From an uncultured Eubacteriales bacterium (GTDB lineage Bacteria > Bacillota > Clostridia > Christensenellales > Aristaeellaceae): DNA of 20,957 bases. The notes under the pieces were generated by a model. The model was not told the DNA's origin, ran no database searches, and saw only the letters and a list, made by a program, of their open reading frames with translations. Below are positions 1 to 7,327 of this stretch, in pieces. The stretch spans positions 1 to 20,957 of the forward strand of contig UQEF01000047.1 of assembly GCA_900540045.1 (NCBI GenBank), written 5' to 3'. Position 1 is the first letter of the stretch; each line of letters starts with the position of its first letter. Position numbers and translations under genes: made by a program.

Positions 1-2
1 AA

Positions 3-1139
3 GAGCTGAAGGAAACCTATGGCGAGGAAATCATCCGGGAAAGCTATAACAGCGTATCAAGCCTGTGGACGCTGCCGCAGCTGCGCTGGCTTGCGCAAAA
101 CGAACCGGACACGCTCAAGAAAACCAGGAAACTCATGGCCGTGAAGGACTATGTGCGCTTTCGGATGACCGGCGATTATGTGACCGACGGCATTGAAGCC
201 ATGGGTTTTCTTCTGCTGGATGCAAAACAGAACAAATGGTCGCCGCTGCTGTGCAGCCTGGCAGGCATTGATCCCGATATTCTGCCGCCTATCGTAGACC
301 CGATGACCAGCCTTTCTCCTCTGTGCAGGCAGGCCCAGGCCGATACCGGCCTGACGGACGCAACCCTCGTGATTGCCGGCGCAACGGATACCTCCATGGA
401 GGTCTATGCGGCAGGGGCAATCCATCCCGGCCAGGCCACGGTGAAACTGGCAACCGCCGGCCGCATATGCCCCATTACGGACCATGCATTGGTAGATCCG
501 CGGCTGGTCACCTACCGCCATGTGATCAACGGCCTATGGTATCCCGGTACAGCGACCAAAAGCTGCGCCGCAAGCAATCGCTGGTTCCGTGACACCTTTG
601 GGGGTGATTTCAACACCTTGAGCGCGGAGGCTGCATCCGTGCCGCGCGGATGCGAGGGGCTGTTTTTCCATCCGTATCTTCAGGGGGAAATTACGCCGTA
701 TCTGGATGATAAGCTGCGCGCCAGCTTCGTCGGCGCATCAGGCGCGCATACCCGGGCGCATTTCAACCGGGCTGTGCTGGAGGGCGTAGCGTATTCAATG
801 AAGGACTGCTACGAAACCCTTCGCGAACTCAACGCGGCCCCCAGCGAAGCCGTAGCCATCGGGGGAGGAATCAAAAGCGCGCTCTGGCGGCAGATTTTGG
901 CCGATATGCTGGGAATTCCGCTTGCAACCGTGGAAAACGTGGACAGCTCATTGGGCAGCGCGATGCTGGCAGGCGTTGCGGCAGGCGTTTTCTGCGACCA
1001 CAAGGACGCGGTTGCGCACTGCGTGCGTGTAACGGGCATGACCTTGCCAGATCCGGAAGGTCAGGCGTTTTACCAGCGGGGTTTCCAAATTTACCGGGAC
1101 ATTCAACGGGCCCTTGCGCCGGTTTATCATGAGATGTAA
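3..1139 (+). CDS. FGGY-family carbohydrate kinase, 5' truncated by window edge
   Basis: An ATP-dependent sugar kinase of the FGGY (xylulokinase/gluconate kinase) family, cytoplasmic. The frame is open from base 3, giving 378 residues; the family is usually about 500, so roughly 120 N-terminal residues lie upstream of the window. Visible in fragment numbering: GATDTS near 126-131, where Asp129 matches the catalytic base of family members; a GEITPYLD segment near 228-235 matching the GERTPYWD-type motif; the FNRAVLEGVAYS helix typical of FGGY signature 2; and GGGIKS at 287-292, the C-terminal nucleotide-binding motif. Substrate cannot be read from sequence. It is followed after 12 nt by etfB, with a GGGGAGAA ribosome binding site between, so it is the promoter-proximal visible member of an operon with etfB, etfA and iolB. 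An internal ATG at 135 is not a credible start because conserved coding sequence continues upstream of it. Confidence 0.9.
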   Translation, partial: ELKETYGEEIIRESYNSVSSLWTLPQLRWLAQNEPDTLKKTRKLMAVKDYVRFRMTGDYVTDGIEAMGFLLLDAKQNKWSPLLCSLAGIDPDILPPIVDPMTSLSPLCRQAQADTGLTDATLVIAGATDTSMEVYAAGAIHPGQATVKLATAGRICPITDHALVDPRLVTYRHVINGLWYPGTATKSCAASNRWFRDTFGGDFNTLSAEAASVPRGCEGLFFHPYLQGEITPYLDDKLRASFVGASGAHTRAHFNRAVLEGVAYSMKDCYETLRELNAAPSEAVAIGGGIKSALWRQILADMLGIPLATVENVDSSLGSAMLAGVAAGVFCDHKDAVAHCVRVTGMTLPDPEGQAFYQRGFQIYRDIQRALAPVYHEM

Positions 1140-1151
1140 GGGGAGAAATAC

Positions 1152-1904
1152 ATGCGCATTCTGGTGTGCGTCAAACAGGTGCCGGATGCGGCTGAAGTCC
1201 GTCTCAATGAGGATTTTACGATTCAGCGCGAGGGAGCCGCACATAGGATGAACCCGGCGGACGAAAGCGCACTGGAACTGGGCCTCTCCCTTCGGGGTAC
1301 GCACGGGGGAAGGGTTACGGTGCTGACAATGGGCCCCGCGCAGGCGGCGGGGATGCTGCGCGAAACCATCTCCCGCGGCGCGGACAGCACGCTGCTTTTG
1401 AACAGCCCCGCCTTTGCGGGCAGCGATACGCTGGCCACGGCACGCGCTCTGAAAGCTGCCGCGGAAACCCTGGGCGGCTTTGACCTTATTCTCTGCGGCA
1501 GGCGCGCGTCGGATGGCGAAACGGGGCAGGTGGGTCCCATGCTGGCCTCGATGCTCAATATCGCGTGCGTGAGCAATGCGCTGGATATGCAAATGGCGGA
1601 TGGCTCTGCCGAGGTTACGCAGCTTTTGGAAAACGGCGTTCAGATATGGAGGGGCGATCTGCCGCTGGTTGTTACGCTATGCGAATGGAGCCACCGGCTG
1701 CGGCTGCCGGGATTGGTTGGCTTGAGCGCGGCGGCTCGTGCGGAGATTCAAACAATGGGTCCGGAGGAGATCGGTCTGCCCCGGGAAAAATGCGGCGCAC
1801 AGGGATCGCCGACGCGGGTGATCCACGTTAGCGCGCGGCCTGTGGGTGCGCGCCCGTGCCGTCAACTGAAAACGGTCGAGGAGCTGCTGGAGGTGATGCC
1901 ATGA
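1152..1904 (+). CDS. etfB: Electron transfer flavoprotein, beta subunit
   Basis: Beta subunit of the heterodimeric flavoprotein that carries electrons from flavin dehydrogenases to a quinone reductase or, in bifurcating forms, to other acceptors. At 250 residues it has the usual length. Recognisable family signatures are VCVKQVPD at 5-12, NPADESALE at 34-42, and the nucleotide-binding stretch CGRRASDGETGQVGP at 115-129; a C-terminal segment GSPTRVIHV at 218-226 is also typical. The ATG has a GGGGAGAA site 5 nt upstream. The stop overlaps the etfA start (ATGA), indicating translational coupling and a 1:1 complex. No acyl-CoA dehydrogenase is next to it, which is the usual neighbour; a sugar kinase and an IolB protein flank the pair instead. 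Whether it is a bifurcating ETF is not decided here. Confidence 0.95.
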   Translation: MRILVCVKQVPDAAEVRLNEDFTIQREGAAHRMNPADESALELGLSLRGTHGGRVTVLTMGPAQAAGMLRETISRGADSTLLLNSPAFAGSDTLATARALKAAAETLGGFDLILCGRRASDGETGQVGPMLASMLNIACVSNALDMQMADGSAEVTQLLENGVQIWRGDLPLVVTLCEWSHRLRLPGLVGLSAAARAEIQTMGPEEIGLPREKCGAQGSPTRVIHVSARPVGARPCRQLKTVEELLEVMP

Positions 1905-2818
1905 CGATTGTGGTCGTGTGTGTTGCGGATTCGGCGGCGGAACTGGTTGCCAAGGCCAGGACCCTGTCGGCGAAAGCGTGCGTGACAGCGCTGTGTGAGG
2001 ACGATTCCTGTCCGTGCGCCGGTGAAGATCGCATCGTGCGGATCGGCAGGGTTGCGGACGATTGTGCGCAGGGTACCCGCATCGCGCAGGCATTGAAGGT
2101 GATTCAACCTGATATCGGCCTGTTTCCGGCAACGATCCGGGGCCGGTTTCTCTCAGCGTGGGTTGCGGCAAAGCTGGAGACGGGCTTGACCGCCGACTGC
2201 ACGGAACTGGCCCTCACACCGGAGGGGAGGCTCTTGCAGACACGGCCCGCATTCGGAGGCAGCCTGACGGCGGATATTGTGTGCGCCGTGCACCGCCCCC
2301 AGCTGGCGAGCGTGCGCCCCGGCGTATTTGGCCAGCCGCCGCCCGGCGAAAGGCCCGAGGCGGTGCGTATGGATTTGCCCGAAACGGTTGGCCTGCTCAC
2401 GCCCCTTCGCTTTCTTCCATCCGAGAGCGGCATCGCGCTGCAATCGGCACGGGTGATTGTAACGGGCGGAAAAGGGGTCGGCGGCAAACGGGGCTTTGAA
2501 AAGCTGCAAGAGCTGGCCAGGCTGTTAGGCGGCATGGTTGGCGCGACGCGGGGAGCCGTTGATGCAGGATGGATATCCTATTCACACCAGATCGGTCAGA
2601 CCGGCGTCACCGTTCGCCCTGAATGGTATCTGTGTTTTGGGGTGAGCGGCATGATACAGCATGTGGCCGGCATGAGCGCGGCAAAGAAGGTGATCGCCGT
2701 CAATTCAGACCGCAGCGCGCCCATCTTCCGCTGCGCTGACTATGGCTTTGTAGGCGATTGGGAAGCTGTTGCAGACCAGATGATAAAACGCCTTAAGGAA
2801 AGGAAGGAGAAACCGTGA
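1901..2818 (+). CDS. etfA: Electron transfer flavoprotein, alpha subunit
   Basis: FAD-binding alpha subunit partnering EtfB. I chose the ATG at 1901 (305 residues) because it overlaps the etfB stop as ATGA and begins with the beta-strand MTIVVVCVAD; an in-frame ATG at 1856 would lie deep inside etfB. The N-terminal domain includes the ATIRGRFLSAWVAAKLETGLTADC-type region near 77-100. The C-terminal FAD domain is intact: ATRGAVDAGW at 215-224, QIGQTG at 230-235, SGMIQHVAGM at 249-258, NSDRSAPIF at 268-276 and ADYGFVGD at 279-286. At 305 residues it is slightly short for the family (often 310-340). It overlaps the following iolB start by 4 nt (GTGA), so the two are co-translated. Confidence 0.95.
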   Translation: MTIVVVCVADSAAELVAKARTLSAKACVTALCEDDSCPCAGEDRIVRIGRVADDCAQGTRIAQALKVIQPDIGLFPATIRGRFLSAWVAAKLETGLTADCTELALTPEGRLLQTRPAFGGSLTADIVCAVHRPQLASVRPGVFGQPPPGERPEAVRMDLPETVGLLTPLRFLPSESGIALQSARVIVTGGKGVGGKRGFEKLQELARLLGGMVGATRGAVDAGWISYSHQIGQTGVTVRPEWYLCFGVSGMIQHVAGMSAAKKVIAVNSDRSAPIFRCADYGFVGDWEAVADQMIKRLKERKEKP

Positions 2819-3630
2819 ATTACAAAAAGACCTATGTACCTAAAAAGGGCTATACCCCGCTGTGCGAAATTGGAAAATGCTCACTCAAAGAGCTCGAATT
2901 CGGGATCATTGAACTGTCCGACGGTGAAACCCTTGACTTCGATACCCGCGACCGGGAAACCGCTTTCATCATCCTGAGCGGCAAGGCGGACTTTCAGGCC
3001 AATGGCGTGGGGTATGGTAGCGTAGGAAGCCGCCGCAATGTGTTTGAAAGCCCCAAAGCCGAATGCTTTTATGCTCCGCGGGACTGCAAGGTGCAGATCC
3101 ACAGCCCGTGGAATGTGAGAATTGCCGTATGCGCCACGCCGGTTGCCGAAAAAACCGAGCCGCAGGTTATTCATCAGGATGCCGTGCGGGTGGTGCGCCT
3201 GGGAGAAAAGCCCTGGGAACGCGATACCAGCTTTATTGTAGATGGCTCGACCAACGCAAAAAAGCTGACCATTGGAGAAGCCTACATTACGCCGGGCAAC
3301 TGGGCCGGCTTTCCGCCACACAAACACGATGTGGACAATATGCCTTCGGAGGGAATTCTGGAAGAAATCTACTATTTCCTCTTTGATCCCCAACAGGGGT
3401 TTGGCGTGCAATGCCTTTACACCTCCGATGGTGAAATCGACGAGGCGTATCGCGTAAAAAACGATGAGCTGGTAGAGTTTCCCCGCGGCTACCATACCAC
3501 CGTGGGCGCGCCGGGATACAACACCTACTTTCTGTGGCTTATGGCCGGCGAGCATCAGGGATTCTATCGCTCCAACGATCCGGACCATGCTTGGGTAGCA
3601 GCCGTGGAAAATCTTCTGAAAAAACGTTGA
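2815..3630 (+). CDS. iolB: 5-deoxy-glucuronate isomerase (IolB/KduI family)
   Basis: A cupin-fold metal-dependent sugar-acid isomerase. In inositol catabolism IolB converts 5-deoxy-D-glucuronate to 5-dehydro-2-deoxy-D-gluconate. At 271 residues it matches the IolB length. The metal-site pattern is visible: PPHKHD (His169 and His171), LEEIYYF (Glu184) and PRGYH (His227), followed by APGYNTYFLWLMAGEHQ, a stretch characteristic of the family. GTG start at 2815, overlapping the etfA stop, with AAGGAAGGAGA directly upstream. No other inositol genes (iolC, iolD, iolE, iolG) are in the window. The companion kinase is of FGGY type rather than the PfkB type of IolC, so the true substrate may differ from the classical one. 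Last gene of its operon. Confidence 0.9.
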   Translation: MNYKKTYVPKKGYTPLCEIGKCSLKELEFGIIELSDGETLDFDTRDRETAFIILSGKADFQANGVGYGSVGSRRNVFESPKAECFYAPRDCKVQIHSPWNVRIAVCATPVAEKTEPQVIHQDAVRVVRLGEKPWERDTSFIVDGSTNAKKLTIGEAYITPGNWAGFPPHKHDVDNMPSEGILEEIYYFLFDPQQGFGVQCLYTSDGEIDEAYRVKNDELVEFPRGYHTTVGAPGYNTYFLWLMAGEHQGFYRSNDPDHAWVAAVENLLKKR

Positions 3631-3670
3631 TTTGCCATGCAAATCCGGCCGGGACCGGGATAGCAGGAGG

Positions 3671-3706
3671 AGGGTTGCCGCTCTCCAGGAAGCGGCAGGG
3701 CAACCT
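3671..3706 (+). repeat. Imperfect hairpin downstream of iolB
   Basis: GCCGCT and AGCGGC pair across an 8-nt loop, with flanking GGTT and AACC able to extend the stem through a bulge. No T-run follows, so it is not a terminator by itself. It could stabilise the operon 3' end or be incidental. Confidence 0.35.
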
Positions 3707-3815
3707 GGTGATAACTGCGATCTAAAGGCGGACGTATCGCGCGTGAGAGCATGCTCCCCTCTGCTTTCCAGCGATCCTGCGTAAACACGAAGCAGAACAG
3801 AACTTCATCATAACC

Positions 3816-3850
3816 GAAAAAGCCGGGCCAACCAGGCTCCGGCTTTTTCT
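3816..3850 (+). terminator. Rho-independent terminator of the kinase-etfBA-iolB operon
   Basis: GAAAAAGCCGG (3816-3826) pairs perfectly with CCGGCTTTTTC (3839-3849); the loop can pair further through GCC/GGC. The T-run is built into the 3' arm. It lies about 185 nt after the iolB stop with no gene between. The arms are symmetric, so it could also work on the minus strand. Confidence 0.85.
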
Positions 3851-4142
3851 CATGTCAAGAAAAACGGAGGAAGAAGCAGCAGCAGTGTCCGGGCTGGAAA
3901 ACAGCATGATTACCGCAAGGATCGGTGATTGTCACCGTTCCCGTAGTTTTGGTTTTTCACAAACTGGTTTGCGGCCTCTGATAAGAATGAAGTCAGTCCG
4001 CAATGAAAACACCCCATCTCGGTTATGCAGCGCAGGCGCTAAGAGACCACAACAGAAAATTGCATTAGCCCAAAAAACAGGAGGGTTGTTTGCTCCAGTA
4101 GCCAAGGTTTTTCTTCAATCCAATGATTTTAAAATCAAAATA
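3851..4142. other. Non-coding spacer, nothing recognised
   Basis: Between the terminator and the next promoter I see no convincing gene. A plus-strand open frame across 3852-4265 has no ribosome binding site, no recognisable protein features, and runs through the promoter below. The segment becomes AT-rich toward 4125-4142, as expected just upstream of a promoter. Confidence 0.5.
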
Positions 4143-4171
4143 TTGACATTAGAAGAAAACAATATTAATAT
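4143..4171 (+). promoter_or_regulatory. Near-consensus sigma-70/SigA-type promoter
   Basis: TTGACA at 4143-4148, a 17-nt spacer, then TAATAT at 4166-4171, preceded by an A/T-rich stretch that could act as an UP element. Predicted start near 4178, giving about 215 nt of untranslated leader before the zinc-ribbon gene. Confidence 0.75.
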
Positions 4172-4221
4172 ACTGATAAAAGTTTGCATATCGCCCCACA
4201 TTCTTTGTGAGGTCAGCTGTG

Positions 4222-4269
4222 GTGATCACGACTGTAAGGAAAACCCCTCATGCCTGATCAGGTGATCGG
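4222..4269 (+). promoter_or_regulatory. Cluster of TGATC palindromes in the leader
   Basis: GTGATCAC (4222-4229) and CCTGATCAGG (4253-4262) are perfect palindromes and GTGATCGG (4262-4269) repeats the core. They lie roughly 45-90 nt after the predicted transcription start. They could be a protein-binding site or, since the copies are self-complementary, an RNA hairpin. I do not recognise a known riboswitch here. Confidence 0.3.
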
Positions 4270-4394
4270 AAGAATTTGCAAACAAATGGAATCCCGCGCT
4301 GTTCAGGCGTATACCTGGAAAGCCGGTGGAGAGTCCTTTTCGCCTTGACTGGTGCCAGCTCGAATCAATTCTATTGTTTGAGAGAGTAGGGAAT

Positions 4395-4934
4395 ATGATG
4401 AAAAGGTTTTGCTGTTGGATCTTGATACTCTGCATGGTTTGCAGCTTCAGTGCCGCAATGGCGGAAGATGAATGGACGTGTGAAAACTGTGGCAGCGAGG
4501 CGCTGGGAAATTTCTGCTCGAATTGCGGCAGCAGCAGGCCAGATGAAACGTGGACTTGTATCAACTGTGGCAGGGAAAACCAGGGAAATTTCTGCTCGAA
4601 TTGCGGCGCCGCAAAACCGGAGGGGGAAATGTGGCAGTGCCCGGTCTGCGGCGAATATGCGACAGGCGGTTCCTGCGCCAATTGCGAGGCAAACGGCCTC
4701 AACGGCGACATGCTGACGTATTATTACGCCCGGTCCGTATATCAGGATCTTGACATCCCGTATCTTACCAATTTCATGAGATGGCGGGACGGCGCGGAGG
4801 AAACCTCGGCTCTGGCTGTTTTCGTGCGTGATCCCGGTTCGGATGAGGTGGGAATGTTCACAGACGCGGGCATCGTTTCGGATGAGCCCTTTCCGGAAAA
4901 ACGGACACGAAAGCACGTAAAAAAGCGGGGGTGA
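4395..4934 (+). CDS. Small exported protein with three zinc ribbons
   Basis: 179 residues, function unknown. The start at 4395 (ATGATG, after a GAGAGTAGGG-like site) gives a clear signal peptide: MMKR, a hydrophobic core to about residue 19, then AMA with probable cleavage before Glu24. Three zinc-ribbon modules follow, each with two Cys-x2-Cys knuckles: C29/C32 with C41/C44, C55/C58 with C67/C70, and C82/C85 with C94/C97. The first two modules are an internal duplication. The last 80 residues (DMLTYYYARSVYQDLDIPYL onward) match nothing I know and end in a very basic tail, KRTRKHVKKRG. An IS3 remnant begins within 30 nt of the stop, so the natural C-terminus may have been lost. Zinc ribbons are usually cytoplasmic; placing them after a signal peptide is unusual. 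It has its own promoter at 4143. Confidence 0.75.
   Translation: MMKRFCCWILILCMVCSFSAAMAEDEWTCENCGSEALGNFCSNCGSSRPDETWTCINCGRENQGNFCSNCGAAKPEGEMWQCPVCGEYATGGSCANCEANGLNGDMLTYYYARSVYQDLDIPYLTNFMRWRDGAEETSALAVFVRDPGSDEVGMFTDAGIVSDEPFPEKRTRKHVKKRG
4505..4607 (+). repeat. Two 25-nt exact direct repeats inside the zinc-ribbon gene
   Basis: The same 25 bases, encoding GNFCSNCG, occur at 4505-4529 and 4583-4607. They are 78 nt apart, exactly 26 codons, so they mark a duplicated zinc-ribbon module kept in frame. Exact nucleotide identity suggests a recent duplication or gene conversion. Confidence 0.85.
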
Positions 4935-4961
4935 ATCTTTGACATTCAGGAAGACGCTCGT

Positions 4962-5644
4962 TCATGCTGCCTGAGGCGGCGGAAGGGTGGCCTCAAACTG
5001 TGCAAGAGCTTGCCATCCTAATGCGGAAGGTGGCCGTACTGAGTTGTAGAAGGCCTCCAGATAGGCCAATACGTCGGTCTGTGCGGCTGGCTCTGGTGGG
5101 ATAGTGCTTGAGATGGATCAGCTCGCGCTTGAGGCGGCTGAAGAAATGCTCTGCCACGGCATTGTCGTAGGGATCGCCCTTGCGGGAGATGCTCTACCGG
5201 ATTCCATAGAACTCCAGCCGTTCCCGGAAGGCGAACGCGGCGCATTGGACGCCCCGTTCACTGTGAAAGATGAGTCCCTTGGGCGGGCTGCAGCGGCGGA
5301 CTGCCATGTCCAGCGCTTCCAGGGTCATCACGGTATCAATAGCACTGGAAAAGGCATAGCCCACCCTTTTGTAGGTACACAAGCCCTTGATGATGGCCGG
5401 ATAGAGCCAGCCCTCTCCGGTGGGAATGCAGGTAATATCGCCCTCAGGCCTGATTTGGTTGCTCAAAAAAGAGAAGATTGGAGGCGACGGGATGGCTGTG
5501 CCGGGAGTTGGTGGTGACTTTGTAGGCCCAGCGTCTCACAGAGGCGATCCCTGAAAGCCGCATCTGCCGGTGGACACGCTTGCGGGAACAGCCGAATTCC
5601 GGCTTCAACAGATGGTAGTGACTGTCCAGGCCCAGGGCGGATGG
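4962..5644 (-). pseudogene. Decayed IS3-family transposase OrfB (rve integrase domain)
   Basis: Read on the minus strand, the fragments order as an IS3-family OrfB: CSRKRVHRQMRLSG and YKVTTNSRHSHPVASNLL (about 5590-5470), then GDITCIPTGEGWLYPAII, then GLIFHSERGVQCAAFAFRE, then [16 protein letters not shown], and finally [20 protein letters not shown] to the stop at 4962. It is broken by a frameshift at the six-A run 5465-5470, an in-frame TAG at 5194-5196 where related proteins usually have Gln, and another frameshift near 5086. The second catalytic Asp, normally in HSDRG, is Glu here. The N-terminal part of OrfB is missing where the IS256-family element begins. It is dead beyond reasonable doubt. 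Confidence 0.85.
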
Positions 5645-5645
5645 G

Positions 5646-5695
5646 TCAACCCCAAATTCTGTATAAACTCCGTCGGGGTGGGAATAGAGCGAAGT
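5646..5695 (+). repeat. IS256-family terminal inverted repeat, low-coordinate end
   Basis: Imperfect match over about 45 nt to the reverse complement of 7081-7125. Shared blocks are CCCAA, TGT-TAAAC, GGTG and GAATAGA. Confidence 0.6.
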
Positions 5696-5760
5696 GATAA
5701 CAGTGCGGCAGCAGGTTAAACCGGCTGCCGTCTTGTTTGCATCATAACGCCGGTGGGGGT

Positions 5761-5804
5761 GGATGTCAAGGGCGGCGAAGCCGTTCATCTTGCCCTTGAC
5801 ATCC
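5761..5804. repeat. 13-bp perfect inverted repeat after the IS256 transposase
   Basis: GGATGTCAAGGGC (5761-5773) is the exact reverse complement of GCCCTTGACATCC (5792-5804), with an 18-nt loop. It sits about 14 nt beyond the transposase stop, inside the element. No T-run follows on the minus strand, so it is not a classic terminator. It may block outside transcription or protect the transcript end. Confidence 0.7.
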
Positions 5805-5817
5805 AGCCACAGCGGTG

Positions 5818-7056
5818 TTACTCGGGCATACGATCGACAAAATAGATTGCCAACTGAGCGTGGATCAGGCTCCAGTCCTGTCGCCATCCGCTCCACTTTT
5901 TCGTACTATCCATCATAGCCAAATACAGCATTTTCAGCAGGCTGTCATCGGTAGGAAAGACGGGCTTTGCCTTGGTTACCTTGCGCAGCTGGCGATTAAA
6001 ACCCTCAATCGCATTAGTGGTGTAGATTAGTCTGCGCACCTCCTGGGGGGTGCTTGAAATAGGTACTGAGATTGGCCCAGTTCACCCGCCAGGATTGGGA
6101 GATTTTCGGGTATTTCTTGTCCCAGCGTACCCCAAAGGCGTCCAAAGCATCCAGGGCTGCCTGCTCGTCTACAGCGGCATAGACCGCCTTCAAATCAGCC
6201 ATAAGTGCCTTCAGATCTTTGTAGGACACATACTTGCTGAAACTGCGCAGCTGGTGGATGATGCAGTTCTGGATCTCGGTCTGTGGGAGGGTGGCGTGGA
6301 TGGCCGCATCAAATCCCGTCAAATTGTCCGTGCAGGTGATAAAAATATCCTCTACGCCCCGGTTTTTCAGACCGTTGAGCACAGTCGTCCAGAACTTAGC
6401 GCTCTCGTTTTCGCCTGCCCACATGCCCAGAATATCTTTCCTGCCACCCAGATTGACCCCAATGGCAATGTACACCGCTTTCTTCACGATCTGTCCTTTG
6501 CTGCGGACATGGTAGTGGATGGCATCCAGAAATACCACGGCGTAGATGGATTCCAGAGGCCGCTGTTGCCACTCCTTGGCGATGGGCAAGATCTTGTCCG
6601 TAATTCGGCTGACTGTGCTGTCTGAGACGAAAATGCTGTAGATGTCCTGAATATGGGCCTCACTATCGCCAGTGGTCATGCCCTTGGCGTACATGGGCAG
6701 GATTTTATCCTCATGTCCTGACTGATACTGGTTTGGTTCTTTTTCAGCACCTGGGGCTCAAATTCTCCTTTGCGGTCTCGGGGAACCGATACCTCCACAT
6801 CTCCGAAACCGGTGCGCGGTCTTTTGCTGCTGTGGCCGTTTCGGCTGTTGTCTGTGTCCTTATTCTTGTAGTCATACTTGATATTGCCCAACTTATCGTC
6901 CAGTTCAGCTTCAAGGCCATTCTCCATGAATTCGGCAATGGTCTCCTTGAACAGATTCTGGATATCATCCATGCTGCCGATGCTTGCCATCTGCAGTAGC
7001 TCTCGGATCTTCTCTCGACGGGCATTTTCTTCTGGGGTGCGATTCTTTCTGGCCAT
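5818..7056 (-). pseudogene. IS256-family (mutator) transposase, two frameshifts
   Basis: DDE transposase of the IS256 group. From the ATG at 7056 it reads MARKNRTPEENARREKIREL and continues to QVLKKNQTSIS. A one-base loss near 6712-6722 then shifts to the frame reading GHEDKILPMYAKGMTTGD. That frame contains VFLDAIHYHVRSKG with the first catalytic Asp and CTDNLTGFDAAIHATLPQ with the second. A one-base gain in the six-G run at 6045-6050 (six C on the coding strand) shifts again to the frame reading EVRRLIYTTNAIEGFNRQL, which carries the catalytic Glu, and ends at 5818. Repaired, it would be about 413 residues, close to family length. All catalytic residues survive, so decay is recent or the indels are assembly errors. 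A ribosome binding site (AGGAGG) lies upstream of 7056. Confidence 0.85.
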
Positions 7057-7080
7057 ATATAAAACCTCCTGTGCGGTGCT

Positions 7081-7125
7081 TCTATTCTACACCTCTCAGG
7101 AGGTTTACACAAAACTTGGGATAGT
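7081..7125 (-). repeat. IS256-family terminal inverted repeat, high-coordinate end
   Basis: Partner of the repeat at 5646-5695; it lies just upstream of the transposase start and would also hold the transposase promoter. Confidence 0.6.
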
Positions 7126-7327
7126 TTTGAATGATCCTTTGATGATTTTGCCTAGGAACTTGATGGCTATATCAATAGGTATAACCGCAAGCGTACCAGG
7201 CTGCCCTTAGGCTGTCTCAGTCCTTTGGAATATAGATAGCACCCTGGTTTTGCGGCATAACTTGTCCAACCTCCTGTCCGCACTCTCTTCCTCAAAAGCA
7301 ACCGCATTTCTGATTTCTATCCGGCAT
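7126..7327. other. Spacer between the IS element and the GH2 gene
   Basis: I see no gene, repeat or clear terminator in these 200 bases. Minus-strand translations give short runs without a start or recognisable domain. The missing N-terminal part of the IS3 orfB is not visible here, so if the IS256 element inserted into it, that part has been deleted. Confidence 0.4.

Larger units (their letters stand above)
5646..7125 (-). mobile_element. IS256-family insertion sequence
   Basis: A transposase of the mutator/IS256 type is bounded by imperfect inverted ends. The low end (about 5646-5695, containing CCCCAAATTCTGTATAAAC and GGGAATAGAG) matches the reverse complement of the high end (about 7081-7125, CCCAAGTTTTGTGTAAACC and TAGAATAGA). 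I could not identify the 8-bp target duplication expected of the family. The low end abuts the interrupted IS3 orfB remnant, which suggests insertion into, or replacement of part of, that older element. Confidence 0.75.

Noticed and set aside
3852..4265. Plus-strand open frame (137 codons) after the terminator
   Set aside because: Runs through a near-consensus promoter and leader, has no ribosome binding site and no recognisable protein features.
6040..6052. Programmed frameshift in the IS256 transposase at the six-C run
   Set aside because: IS256-family transposases are made from one frame, and a second unrelated frameshift is present in the same gene; mutation or sequencing error is simpler.
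5815..6625. Plus-strand frames across the IS256 element
   Set aside because: Antisense to the transposase, whose catalytic motifs are on the minus strand.
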